A DNA stretch of 64,000 nucleotides. Source: Pseudomonas sp. PDM18. Its GTDB lineage: Bacteria; Pseudomonadota; Gammaproteobacteria; Pseudomonadales; Pseudomonadaceae. The stretch is taken from assembly GCF_014852585.1 (NCBI RefSeq), contig NZ_JACVBX010000005.1, positions 124,001 to 188,000 on the forward strand, in the 5' to 3' direction. How positions within the stretch are numbered: position 1 is the stretch's first letter; each line of letters opens with the position of its first letter. The position numbers and the translations under genes were made by a program. This document shows positions 8,821 through 18,617 of this stretch, piece by piece. The notes under the pieces are model-generated. The model saw only the letters and a program-made list of their open reading frames with translations, made no database searches and was not told the DNA's origin.

Positions 8821-9743
8821 TCACCTCCCCGGGCGATGCGCAGGCGTTCGGCGCGCATCGCGTAGAACATCAGCACCAGCATCACGGCTCCCATCAGCAC
8901 CAGCGACAGCGCCGCACCGAAGGGCCAGTTCCGCGAGTCGCTGAACTGCCGGAAGATCAGGTTGCCGAGCATCATCTTGGTGCCGCCGCCGAGCAGCTCG
9001 GGGGCGATCATCGCGCCCAGGCAGGGCACGAAGGTGAGGATGGCGCCGGCCAGGATGCCCGGACGGGCAATCGGCAGGACCACCTTGCGCAGGGTACGGA
9101 TGCGCCCGGCGTAGAGGTCCTGGGCCGCTTCGAGCAGGCGCATGTCCATCTTCTCGAGGGTGGCGTAGATCGGCAGCACCACGAAGGGCGCGTAGGTGTA
9201 GACAAGCCCCAGCAGCACGGCTCCGTCGGTGTAGAGCATGTTCAGCGGCTGGTGGATGATGCCGAGGCTCATCAGCGTGCCGTTGACCACGCCGGTGCCG
9301 CGCAGCAGCAGGATCCAGGCGTAGGTGCGGATCAGCAGGTTGGCCCAGAACGGCACGGTGATCAGGAAGATCAGCAGGCCGCGACGGTGCGCCGGTTGCA
9401 TCGCCAGCCACACCGCCACCGGGAAGCCCACCAGCAGGGTGATGGCGGTGGTCGCCGCGGCGATACCGATGGAGCGCAGGGCGATCATCACGTAGGAGTC
9501 GGCGAAGGCCAGGCTGTCGTCGAGCTGGCGCTCGAACAGCAGCGAGACATAGGCGTCGATGCTGAAGTGCGGGTTCACTCCGCCATAGGGGTTGGCCTGC
9601 ATCAGCGAGTAACCGACCACGATGAAGATCGGCACGATCAGGAACAGCCCGATGGAGACCAGTGCGGGCGACACGCCGAGGAAGCTGCGCAGCGCCTGGC
9701 GCCGCTCCAGCGAATTGCCGGCGGTTGTGGATAACCGGTTCAT
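8817..9743 (-). CDS. ABC transporter inner-membrane permease (PotB type)
   Basis: A 308-residue permease with six or so membrane segments and the EAA loop LEAAQDLYAGRIRTLRKVVL in its second half. I chose the ATG at 9743 because GGAGG lies five bases upstream; a GTG six bases earlier falls inside that ribosome site. It has the longer cytoplasmic N-terminus usual for PotB/PotH. It lies 12 bases downstream of the ATPase gene and overlaps the next permease gene by four bases. Confidence 0.86.
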   Translation of the reverse strand: MNRLSTTAGNSLERRQALRSFLGVSPALVSIGLFLIVPIFIVVGYSLMQANPYGGVNPHFSIDAYVSLLFERQLDDSLAFADSYVMIALRSIGIAAATTAITLLVGFPVAVWLAMQPAHRRGLLIFLITVPFWANLLIRTYAWILLLRGTGVVNGTLMSLGIIHQPLNMLYTDGAVLLGLVYTYAPFVVLPIYATLEKMDMRLLEAAQDLYAGRIRTLRKVVLPIARPGILAGAILTFVPCLGAMIAPELLGGGTKMMLGNLIFRQFSDSRNWPFGAALSLVLMGAVMLVLMFYAMRAERLRIARGGE

Positions 9744-9755
9744 GCTCACCTCCGC

Positions 9756-10874
9756 TCAGTCCACCAGGACGCTGGCGCTGCCTTTTTCGAAGAGCAGCCC
9801 GGCGCGTTGCCCGGCTGCCAGACGCCCGCGCTGGCCGGCGCTGTTGGGCGCGCGGACCGTCAGGCGGGTGCCGTCGGCAAGGCTGATCTGGTACTGCAGG
9901 TCGGTGCCCAGGTAGATCTGCTGGACCACGGTGCAGGGCGTGGCGGACGGAGTGTCCTCGGCCACCAGTTGCAAGCGCTCGGGGCGGATCGACAGGGTGA
10001 CCTCGGCGCCGACTTTGAGGCCTTCGCGGGCCTGGGCTTCGATCAGTTGCTCGCCGGGAATGCGGTACTGCGCGCAGTCGCCGGTGAAGTTCTCGACCCG
10101 CGCCGGGAGGAAGTTGGTCTCGCCGATGAAGTCGGCGACGAAGCGGTTGCGCGGGTTTTCGTAGATGTCGTCCGGGCGGCCGACCTGCTGCACCTCGCCC
10201 TCGGAGAGCACGGCGATGCGGTCGGACATGGTCAGGGCTTCTTCCTGGTCATGGGTGACGAAGATGAAGGTGATGCCGGTCTTGGACTGGATCGCCTTGA
10301 GCTCTTCGCGCATGGCCTGGCGCAGCTTGAGGTCGAGTGCGGACAGCGGCTCGTCGAGCAGCAGCACTTTCGGATGCGGCGCCAGCGCGCGGGCCAGGGC
10401 GACGCGCTGTTGCTGGCCGCCGGAAAGCTGGGTCGGCTTGCGCTGGGCGAAGCGTTCCATCTGCACCAGGGCGAGCATCTCGCGGACGCGCTCGGCAACC
10501 TGCGCCTTGCTCATGCGCTGGCCCATCGGGTGGGATTCCAGGCCGAAGGCGAGGTTCTCGGCGATGGTCATGTGCGGGAACAGCGCGTAGTGCTGGAACA
10601 CGGTGTTCACCGGGCGCTCGAAGGGCGGCCGGTCGGCGATGTTCTCGCCGTAGAGCTGGATTTCCCCGGAGGTGGGGAACTCGAAGCCGGCGATCATCCG
10701 CAACAGGGTGGTCTTGCCGCAGCCGGAGGGGCCGAGCAGGGTGAAGAACTCGTTGTCGCGGATGTCCAGGTCGACGCATTTCAGAGCGACGGGACCGCTC
10801 GCCGGGTCGCCGTAGACCTTGCGCACGGAGCGGATGGAGACCGCCGCCGTCTGCAGGCTGTGCAGGGCACTCAT
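9756..10874 (-). CDS. ABC transporter ATP-binding protein (PotA type)
   Basis: A 372-residue ATPase. Walker A GPSGCGKT is at 48–55, the signature LSGGQ at 150–154 and Walker B LLLDEP at 171–176, followed by the switch His in VTHDQEEAL. A C-terminal TOBE-like regulatory domain covers about 290–372, as in PotA. The ATG at 10874 has GGAGG seven bases upstream and is preferred over the longer open frame that begins in the promoter region. It is the first gene of the minus-strand operon ATPase–permease–permease–binding protein–amidase–matA–matB and divergent from the LysR-type regulator. Confidence 0.9.
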   Translation of the reverse strand: MSALHSLQTAAVSIRSVRKVYGDPASGPVALKCVDLDIRDNEFFTLLGPSGCGKTTLLRMIAGFEFPTSGEIQLYGENIADRPPFERPVNTVFQHYALFPHMTIAENLAFGLESHPMGQRMSKAQVAERVREMLALVQMERFAQRKPTQLSGGQQQRVALARALAPHPKVLLLDEPLSALDLKLRQAMREELKAIQSKTGITFIFVTHDQEEALTMSDRIAVLSEGEVQQVGRPDDIYENPRNRFVADFIGETNFLPARVENFTGDCAQYRIPGEQLIEAQAREGLKVGAEVTLSIRPERLQLVAEDTPSATPCTVVQQIYLGTDLQYQISLADGTRLTVRAPNSAGQRGRLAAGQRAGLLFEKGSASVLVD

Positions 10875-10972
10875 GGTGAAACCTCCGTACCTTCCCTTCC
10901 GCCACCAGCAGGCGGTCGGGGGATCTTGTAGTTGTTCTGGCAGGACTAGAGACGCTGGGGTGCAGCGCTGGC

Positions 10973-11044
10973 CTTGGGTCAGGCCCAAGTTGTGATGTTG
11001 TTGAGGCGGATATTCGAAGAAAGGTGGTTGAGCGGAAAGCTCAA
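10973..11044. promoter_or_regulatory. Divergent promoter region with two 6-5-6 palindromes
   Basis: Between the ATPase gene (minus) and the regulator (plus) lie two perfect palindromes with 6-base arms and 5-base centres: CTTGGG-TCAGG-CCCAAG (10973–10989) and TTGAGC-GGAAA-GCTCAA (11028–11044). An AT-rich tract follows (11042–11085), with a smaller hairpin CAGCT-AAAA-AGCTG at 11075–11088. The centres are 55 bases apart. They are reasonable binding sites for the adjacent LysR-type protein, which should control both directions. No binding data are available. Confidence 0.5.
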
Positions 11045-11107
11045 TTTTCTTACATTCGATATTAAATAATTTAACAGCTAAAAAGCTGATACCCCCGAGG
11101 CCTCGCC

Positions 11108-12016
11108 ATGTCCATCCAGCGTCTTCCGCCGCTCAATGCCGTCCGCGCCTTCGAGGCCGCCGCCCGGCTGGGCAGCTATGTCGCCGCCTCGAAAGACCTG
11201 CATGTGACGCAGCCGGCCATCGGCCGTCACGTGAAGCTGCTGGAGGACTGGCTGGGCGTGCAGCTGTTCGAGCGCACCCCGCGCGGGGTCAGCCTGACGC
11301 CAGCCGGGCAGCGCTACTACGCGAAGATATCCACCGCCCTGCAGCAGATCGCCGACGCCGGCCACGAGTTGGCACCCGGCGGCACCGCACGCTGGCTGAA
11401 GATTCTGGTGGTGCCGGCCTTCGCCAAGCGCTGGCTGATGCCGCGCCTGGAAACCCTGCGCCAGCAGCGCCCCGGCCTGAAAGTGGCAGTGGAGCCGAAC
11501 CCGACTTTCACCGAAGTGGACGGTAAAAGCGCCGACCTGGGGATTGTCTACGGGCTTCCCGGCGTCTATCCGCAGTGCCACAGCACGCTGGTGCGACCGG
11601 CGGTTTTCCCGGTGTGCTCGCCCTCCTACCTCGAAGAGCACGGCCCGCTGAGCAGCGTGCACGAACTGGCGCAGCACAAGCTGATCCACGTCGACGACGG
11701 CGAATGGTGGAACCTCTGGCTGTCCACCATCGGGCTGGACCTGCGGGTGAACTCCGACGTGCTCTACGTCAGCAACGACCACGCGCTGTCCATGGCCGAG
11801 GCCGGCCACGGCATCGCCCTGGCCAACCTGGTGCTGGTGAAGCACCAGCTGGCCGCCGGCACACTGGTGCGACCACTGCCCGAGGAGGTGCCACTGGAGA
11901 GCTACCAGCTGCTGCTGCCGCCCGGCGCGGTGAGCGCCGATGTGGCCTGGTTCGAGGACTGGATTCGGGCGGCGCTGCAAGAGGAATTCTCGCCCAGCGC
12001 AGGGCCGCGTGACTGA
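11108..12016 (+). CDS. LysR-family regulator, GcvA-like
   Basis: A 302-residue transcription factor. The N-terminal winged helix is at about residues 8–65, with recognition helix VTQPAIGRHVKLLEDWLG. The effector domain then starts with WLKILVVPAFAKRWLMPRL, typical of the GcvA/AmpR-like branch. The ATG at 11108 has GAGG seven bases upstream. It is transcribed away from the transporter–amidase–malonate operon and is the obvious candidate to control it in response to the substrate or malonate. Regulation of its own gene from the shared 233-base intergenic region is also likely. The effector is unknown. Confidence 0.85.
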   Translation: MSIQRLPPLNAVRAFEAAARLGSYVAASKDLHVTQPAIGRHVKLLEDWLGVQLFERTPRGVSLTPAGQRYYAKISTALQQIADAGHELAPGGTARWLKILVVPAFAKRWLMPRLETLRQQRPGLKVAVEPNPTFTEVDGKSADLGIVYGLPGVYPQCHSTLVRPAVFPVCSPSYLEEHGPLSSVHELAQHKLIHVDDGEWWNLWLSTIGLDLRVNSDVLYVSNDHALSMAEAGHGIALANLVLVKHQLAAGTLVRPLPEEVPLESYQLLLPPGAVSADVAWFEDWIRAALQEEFSPSAGPRD

Positions 12017-12096
12017 GTCAGCCGCATGGCTAGGCGGGGCGCCGAAGACAGTGCGTCCAGCACGGCGAGGCGCCCCAACGACGCCAGGCGGTTGAA

Positions 12097-13065
12097 TCAG
12101 CCGCGCGGCGCGTAGGCGAAGACGTCGGCGCGCATTTGATGCGGGTCCATGCCCGCCGCTACCAGCGCGTCCAGCGTGCCGTAGACCATCGCCGGCGAGC
12201 CGCTGGCGTAGACGCGCAGGCCGGACAGCTCGGCGAAGTCCTCGCACACCGCTTCATGCAGCAGGCCGCAACGCCCCTGCCAACCGCACAGGTCGCTGAC
12301 GATCTTGTGCAGATGCAGGTTGGGTACGCTCTCCCACTGTTCCCAGTGCGGCAGCTCGTAGAAATCCTCCGGGCGCCGCACGCCCCAGTACAGGTGCACC
12401 GGGTGGGCAAAACCGGTGGCGCGGCAGAATTCGATCAGGCTGTGCATCTGCGCCATGCCGGTGCCGGCGGCGATCAGCACCAGCGGGCCGTCCGGCAGGT
12501 CGGCCAGGTGCGCGTCACCGAAGGGCATCTGCACGCGGGCAAAGCGGTCGCGTTGCAACTGGGTCAGCAGGTCGATGGCGCTGTTCTCGCGGGCCAGGAT
12601 ATGCAGCTCCAGGTCGCGTCCTTCCTGCGGCGCGGAGGCCAGGGAGAAGGCCGCCGGGTCGCTGCCCTCGCGCCCAATCAGCACGTACTGCCCGGCGTGG
12701 TAGCGCGGGGGTTTGCCGGCCGGGGCACGCAGGCGCACACGCCAGACGTCACCGCCTACCGGCTCGCAGAGGGTCAGCTGGCAGGACAGCGTGCGCACCG
12801 GCAGCTCGCCGGGGGCCAGCACACCGTCCCAGTGCAGCACGCAGTCCTCCAGCGGCTCGGCCAGGCAGGTGAAGAGCTCGCCGTGGTCGCGCACCTCGCC
12901 GTCCTGGCGCACGCGGCCTTCCACCAGCAGCGCCGCGCAGATATGGCAATTGCCGTTGCGGCAGCTCTGCGGGCACTCGTAGCCCAGGCGCCGCGCACCG
13001 TCGAGGATACGTTCCCCGGGCCGCAGGTCGAGCTGGGCACCGGAAGGTTGCAAGGTCACTTTCAA
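12097..13065 (-). CDS. Ferredoxin–flavin reductase, CDP-6-deoxy-glucoseen reductase type
   Basis: A 322-residue electron-transfer protein. An N-terminal plant-type 2Fe-2S domain with CRNGNCHIC (Cys35, Cys40, Cys43, fourth Cys in LFTCLAEP) is followed by FAD-binding (AGQYVLIGREG, AAFSLASAP) and NAD-binding (IAAGTGMAQM) domains. The layout matches AscD/E3-type reductases and ring-hydroxylase reductases. I prefer the TTG at 13065, giving MKVTLQPSG. An alternative GTG at 13129–13131 with a G-rich upstream would add 22 residues lacking any conserved feature. In P. aeruginosa the equivalent gene also lies next to ubiD (from memory). Its electron acceptor is unknown; the sugar-reductase name should not be taken literally. 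Confidence 0.8.
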   Translation of the reverse strand: MKVTLQPSGAQLDLRPGERILDGARRLGYECPQSCRNGNCHICAALLVEGRVRQDGEVRDHGELFTCLAEPLEDCVLHWDGVLAPGELPVRTLSCQLTLCEPVGGDVWRVRLRAPAGKPPRYHAGQYVLIGREGSDPAAFSLASAPQEGRDLELHILARENSAIDLLTQLQRDRFARVQMPFGDAHLADLPDGPLVLIAAGTGMAQMHSLIEFCRATGFAHPVHLYWGVRRPEDFYELPHWEQWESVPNLHLHKIVSDLCGWQGRCGLLHEAVCEDFAELSGLRVYASGSPAMVYGTLDALVAAGMDPHQMRADVFAYAPRG

Positions 13066-13149
13066 GCGATGTTCTCGTTCTTCTGATTTCGTCGGAGTAG
13101 CCGATTCCTCCTGGATACTCCGCGCCAGCACTTCCCCCCTCTCCCCAAC

Positions 13150-13241
13150 CCTCTCCCTGAGGGAGAGGGGTTAGACCGTGCCGGCTGACACCATGGCGTC
13201 ATCCTGCACCGAACGGCCCCTCTCCCGCTTGCGGGAGGGGG
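13150..13241. repeat. Two GC-rich hairpins of an interspersed repeat
   Basis: CCTCTCCC-TGA-GGGAGAGG (13150–13168) and CCCCTCTCCCGC-TT-GCGGGAGGGG (from 13217) lie in the gap between ubiD and the reductase gene. The wording 'ccctctcccgcttgcgggaggggg' is a common Pseudomonas intergenic repeat. It may also end the ubiD transcript, but no T-tract is present. Confidence 0.65.
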
Positions 13242-13269
13242 TCAGGGTGAGGGGCTGTTGATCTCGCCT

Positions 13270-13294
13270 GTTCGCGAGCAAGCTCGCTCCTACA
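13270..13294. repeat. REP element
   Basis: GTTCGCGAGCAAGCTCGCTC plus CTACA, the same unit as at 1641–1664, just after the ubiD stop codon on the minus strand. Confidence 0.8.
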
Positions 13295-13308
13295 GGGTGC
13301 CCCAGACA

Positions 13309-14775
13309 TCAGTCGATGCCCAGGCTCGCCCAGATTTCGTCGACGCGACGGGTCACCGCCGGGTCCTTTTCGATCACCCGGCCCCATTCGCGGCTGGTCT
13401 CGCCCGGCCACTTGTGGGTGGCGTCCAGGCCCATCTTCGAGCCCAGGCCGGAGATCGGAGAGGCGAAGTCCAGGTAGTCGATCGGGGTGTTGTCGATCAT
13501 CACCGTGTCGCGCTTGGGGTCCATGCGCGTGGTGATGGCCCAGATCACATCGTTCCAGTCGCGGGCGTTGATGTCGTCGTCGGTGACGATAACGAACTTG
13601 GTGTACATGAACTGTCGCAGGAACGACCAGACACCCAACATCACGCGCTTGGCGTGGCCGGGATACTGCTTCTTCATGGTCACCACCGCCATGCGGTAGG
13701 AGCACCCTTCGGGCGGCAGGTAGAAATCGGTGATCTCGGGGAACTGCTTCTGCAGGATCGGCACGAAGACTTCGTTCAGCGCTACACCGAGGATCGCCGG
13801 CTCATCCGGCGGGCGGCCGGTGTAGGTGCTGTGGTAGATGGGTTTCTGCCGGCGGGTGATGCGCTCGACGGTGAACACCGGGAAGCGATCTACCTCGTTG
13901 TAGTAGCCGGTATGGTCGCCGTAGGGGCCTTCATCGGCCATCTCGCCGGGATGGATCACCCCTTCGAGGACGATTTCGGCGCTGGCCGGCACCTGCAGGT
14001 CGTTGCCGATGCACTTGACCAGTTCGGTCTTGTGCCCGCGCAGCAGGCCGGCGAAGGCGTATTCGGAGAGGGTGTCCGGCACCGGGGTCACGGCGCCGAG
14101 GATGGTCGCCGGGTCCGCGCCGAGGGCCACAGCCACCGGATAGGGCTGGCCAGGGTGCTTCTGGCACCACTCGCGGAAGTCCAGCGCGCCGCCGCGGTGG
14201 CTGAGCCAGCGCATGATGACCTTGTTGCGGCCGATCACTTGCTGGCGGTAGATGCCCAGGTTCTGCCGCTCCTTGTTCGGCCCGCGGGTGACGGTCAGGC
14301 CCCAGGTGATCAGCGGCGCGACGTCTCCGGGCCAGCAGGTCTGCACCGGCAGCTTCGACAGGTCGACGTCGTCGCCCTCCTCGATCACTTCCTGGCACGG
14401 CGCGTCCCTGAGGACCTTGGGCGCCATGTTGATGACCTTCTTGAAGATCGGCAGCTTGGACCAGGCGTCCTTCAACCCCTTGGGCGGCTCGGGCTCCTTG
14501 AGGAAGGCCAGCAGCTTGCCGATCTCGCGCAGTTCGGAGACGTCCTCGGCGCCCATGCCCAGCGCCACGCGCTCGGGCGTGCCGAACAGGTTGCCCAGTA
14601 CGGGGATGTCATAGCCGGTGGGCTTTTCGAACAGCAGGGCCGGGCCCCTGGCGCGCAGGGTGCGGTCGCACACCTCGGTCATTTCCAGCACCGGGGATAC
14701 CGGCGCCTGGATGCGCTTGAGCTGTCCGCGCTGCTCCAGGGCAGCGATGAACTCGCGCAGGTCGCGATACTGCAT
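13309..14775 (-). CDS. ubiD: UbiD decarboxylase (3-octaprenyl-4-hydroxybenzoate carboxy-lyase)
   Basis: A 488-residue UbiD family enzyme, matching the usual length (about 490). It removes the carboxyl group of polyprenyl-4-hydroxybenzoate in ubiquinone synthesis with a prenylated FMN cofactor made by UbiX (not in this window). Conserved stretches include [32 protein letters not shown] and [18 protein letters not shown], the last carrying acidic residues near the active site. The ATG at 14775 is followed directly by [10 protein letters not shown], the standard family start. The neighbours rho and trxA match the P. aeruginosa order. Confidence 0.95.
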   Translation of the reverse strand: MQYRDLREFIAALEQRGQLKRIQAPVSPVLEMTEVCDRTLRARGPALLFEKPTGYDIPVLGNLFGTPERVALGMGAEDVSELREIGKLLAFLKEPEPPKGLKDAWSKLPIFKKVINMAPKVLRDAPCQEVIEEGDDVDLSKLPVQTCWPGDVAPLITWGLTVTRGPNKERQNLGIYRQQVIGRNKVIMRWLSHRGGALDFREWCQKHPGQPYPVAVALGADPATILGAVTPVPDTLSEYAFAGLLRGHKTELVKCIGNDLQVPASAEIVLEGVIHPGEMADEGPYGDHTGYYNEVDRFPVFTVERITRRQKPIYHSTYTGRPPDEPAILGVALNEVFVPILQKQFPEITDFYLPPEGCSYRMAVVTMKKQYPGHAKRVMLGVWSFLRQFMYTKFVIVTDDDINARDWNDVIWAITTRMDPKRDTVMIDNTPIDYLDFASPISGLGSKMGLDATHKWPGETSREWGRVIEKDPAVTRRVDEIWASLGID

Positions 14776-14840
14776 GAGGGTCTCGATGGCGGCAGGATGA
14801 TGCGACAGTCTACCGCCTATCAGCGCCTTGCAGAAACACG

Positions 14841-14862
14841 AAGGCCGGGTTTCCCCGGCCTT
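14841..14862 (-). terminator. rho transcript terminator
   Basis: AAGGCCGGG-GAAA-CCCGGCCTT on the minus strand, 19 bases after the rho stop codon, with T residues following. A standard intrinsic hairpin. Confidence 0.7.
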
Positions 14863-14880
14863 GTGCGGTTCGAGAGGCGC

Positions 14881-16143
<1,263 letters not shown>

Positions 16144-16338
16144 AGAAGGGACGTAAATACGCTGAAAGGGGAAAAGGGAACAAGCGTGATGCTTGAAGAG
16201 CCGCGCCGTAGATGACGGACAGGATCGCTTGGAATTCGAATGGGAAGTGCGTCGGCGACGGCTTGCAGGGGACAACGAAACAATCGTTGTGCGCCCGAAT
16301 TTAACACCCGAGTTTCGGAGCGTCTAGGGGCAATAACG

Positions 16339-16367
16339 AAAAAACCCCGCGCATTGGCGGGGTTTTT
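16339..16367 (-). terminator. trxA terminator
   Basis: AAAAAACCCCGC-GCATTG-GCGGGGTTTTT lies 15 bases after the trxA stop on the minus strand. The stem and T-tract are strong, so trxA is mostly its own transcript and rho has a separate promoter. Confidence 0.85.
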
Positions 16368-16381
16368 CGGGCTTCTTCGAC

Positions 16382-16708
16382 TTAGATGTTGCTGTCGAGG
16401 AAGGCGGCCAGTTGCGACTTGGACAGTGCGCCGACCTTGGTCGCTTCGACGTTGCCGCCCTTGAACAGCATCAGGGTCGGAATGCCACGCACGCCGTACT
16501 TCGGCGGGGTGTCCTGGTTCTCGTCGATGTTCAGCTTGCAGACTTTCAGCTTGCCCTGATAGTCCTTGGCGATCTCGTCGAGTACCGGGGCGATCATCTT
16601 GCACGGGCCGCACCATTCGGCCCAGTAGTCGACCAGCACGGGACTATCGGACTTCAGTACGTCCTGCTCGAAGCTGGCATCGGTAACATTGACGATATGT
16701 TCGCTCAT
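16382..16708 (-). CDS. trxA: Thioredoxin 1
   Basis: A 108-residue thioredoxin with the redox-active WCGPC at residues 32–36 and the cis-proline in [10 protein letters not shown]. It reduces cytosolic disulfides using electrons from thioredoxin reductase. The ATG at 16708 has GGAGAG upstream. It is divergent from ppx, so the 190-base gap carries both promoters. This is the same trxA–rho arrangement as in many gamma-proteobacteria. Confidence 0.98.
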   Translation of the reverse strand: MSEHIVNVTDASFEQDVLKSDSPVLVDYWAEWCGPCKMIAPVLDEIAKDYQGKLKVCKLNIDENQDTPPKYGVRGIPTLMLFKGGNVEATKVGALSKSQLAAFLDSNI

Positions 16709-16898
16709 GTATTCTCTCCGTCAATCGGATGCGAAAAAGTGTCCGCCATCATATCCCGCCTCGGCCCACACCGAAAGGCGCAGCCGATTGAGTGTATCTA
16801 TCGCTGCCGCGGTGACTTCTGATCGGTGACAACCCCTTCATTGGCACTACCTGCCTAAAATGGCAGGATGTCTCCCGTATTTATCCGGACCCGCCCCT

Positions 16899-18401
16899 AT
16901 GCCCCATACACCTGCCAAGACCTTTCCCATGATCGCGGCCATTGATCTTGGCTCGAACAGTTTCCACATGGTTTTGGCGAAGGCCGATCACGGCGAGATC
17001 CGCATCCTCGAGCGGTTGGGCGAGAAGGTCCAGCTGGCCGCTGGCATCGGTGAGGACCGCATGCTCACCAAGGAAGCGATGCAGCGCGGCTACGACTGCC
17101 TGAAGCAGTTCGCCCAGTTCATCAACGGCATGCCCCCGGGTTCGGTGCGCGTCGTAGGCACCAACGCCCTGCGCGAAGCACGCAATCGCGCCGAATTCAT
17201 CCGCGAAGCCGACCGCATCCTCGGTCACCCGGTGGAAGTCATCTCAGGCCGTGAAGAAGCGCGCCTGATCTACCTGGGCGTCTCCCACACCCTGCAGGAC
17301 AACCCCGGCAAGCGCCTGGTGGTCGATATCGGCGGCGGAAGCACCGAGTTCATCATCGGCCAGCAGTTCGAATCGCAGCTGCGCGAGAGCCTGCAGATGG
17401 GCTGCGTGAGCTTCACCCAGCGCTACTTCAAGGACGGCAAGATCACCCCGGCGCGCTACGCCCAGGCCTACACCTCGGCGCGCCTGGAGCTGATGAGCAT
17501 CGAGAACAGCCTGCGCCGCCTGGGCTGGGACGAGGCCGTCGGCGCCTCCGGCACCATCCGCGCAATTTGCCTGGCGATCCAGGCCGGCGGCCACGGCAAC
17601 GGCGAGATCAACCCCGAGGGCCTGGCCTGGCTCAAACGCAAGATGTTCAAGCTGGGCGAGGTCGAGAAGCTCGACATCGACGGCATCAAGCCGGACCGCC
17701 GACCGATCTTCCCGGCCGGTATGGCGATCCTCGAGGCCCTGTTCGACGCCCTCGAGCTGACCCGCATGACCCACTCCGAAGGCGCCCTGCGCGAAGGCGT
17801 GCTCTACGACCTGCTGGGCCGCCACCACCACGAGGACGTCCGCGAACGCACCATTGGCGCCCTCATGGAGCGCTACCACGTCGATCCGGAACAGGCCGCG
17901 CGCGTCGAGGCCAAGGCGCTGGCGTCCCTGGACCAGGTCGCCAAGGCCTGGGACCTGAACGACGAGGGTCACCGCGAGCTGCTGATGTGGGCGGCGCGCG
18001 TGCATGAACTGGGCCTGGACATCGCCCACTATCACTACCACAAGCACGGCGCCTACCTGCTGGAGCACTCGGACCTGGCCGGCTTCTCGCGCCTGGACCA
18101 GCTGACCCTGGCGCTGCTGGTGCGCGGCCACCGCCGCAACATCCCGGTGGACAAGTTCAACGAGCTGGGAGACGAGGGCGACAAGCTGATCCGCCTGTGC
18201 ATCGTGCTGCGCTTCGCCATCCTCTTCCACCACATCCGTGGCACCCAGGAAATGCCGGCCGTGACCCTGAAGGCTTCCGGCAAGTCGCTGGACGTGCGCT
18301 TCCCCGACGGCTGGCTGGCCGCCAATCCGCTGACCCAGGCGGACTTCGAGCAGGAAGCCGAATGGCTCAAGCGCGTGGGCTACTCGCTCAGCGTGAGCTG
18401 A
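16899..18401 (+). CDS. ppx: Exopolyphosphatase
   Basis: A 500-residue Ppx/GppA phosphatase that removes terminal phosphate from polyphosphate. The actin-like fold shows [14 protein letters not shown] at 12–25, [13 protein letters not shown] with the catalytic Glu, and DIGGGSTEF as the phosphate loop. A C-terminal HD-like helical domain with [17 protein letters not shown] follows. I chose the ATG at 16899; an earlier one at 16860 would add a tail with no similarity, and a later one at 16929 begins right at the fold. The gene is convergent with ppk, the polyphosphate-building enzyme. Confidence 0.95.
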   Translation: MPHTPAKTFPMIAAIDLGSNSFHMVLAKADHGEIRILERLGEKVQLAAGIGEDRMLTKEAMQRGYDCLKQFAQFINGMPPGSVRVVGTNALREARNRAEFIREADRILGHPVEVISGREEARLIYLGVSHTLQDNPGKRLVVDIGGGSTEFIIGQQFESQLRESLQMGCVSFTQRYFKDGKITPARYAQAYTSARLELMSIENSLRRLGWDEAVGASGTIRAICLAIQAGGHGNGEINPEGLAWLKRKMFKLGEVEKLDIDGIKPDRRPIFPAGMAILEALFDALELTRMTHSEGALREGVLYDLLGRHHHEDVRERTIGALMERYHVDPEQAARVEAKALASLDQVAKAWDLNDEGHRELLMWAARVHELGLDIAHYHYHKHGAYLLEHSDLAGFSRLDQLTLALLVRGHRRNIPVDKFNELGDEGDKLIRLCIVLRFAILFHHIRGTQEMPAVTLKASGKSLDVRFPDGWLAANPLTQADFEQEAEWLKRVGYSLSVS

Positions 18402-18418
18402 TCGCCCCGCGACAGACG

Positions 18419-18449
18419 AAGGCCCCGGCGCGCAAACGCCGGGGCCTTT
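18419..18449. terminator. ppx terminator
   Basis: AAGGCCCCGGCG-CGCAAA-CGCCGGGGCCTTTT, 18 bases after the ppx stop codon. Confidence 0.85.
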
Positions 18450-18469
18450 TCATTTCGAATGCCAGGCCC

Positions 18470-18494
18470 TGTAGGAGCGAGCTTGCTCGCGAAC
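18470..18494. repeat. REP element
   Basis: TGTAGGAGCGAGCTTGCTCG followed by CGAAC, inverted relative to the copy at 13270, in the ppx–ppk convergent gap. A short run at 18573–18600 (AAAAGCCCTGCTGAGGCAAGGCTTT) may be the ppk terminator. Confidence 0.8.
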
Positions 18495-18617
18495 CCCTGC
18501 TCCGCTGCGGGACCGGCTCGTGAGCAACGACTGGGCGTCCCCTCGGTCCTACGAAGAGCATTCGTGCAGCCATGAAAAAGCCCTGCTGAGGCAAGGCTTT
18601 CACGCCACGCGGACGGA

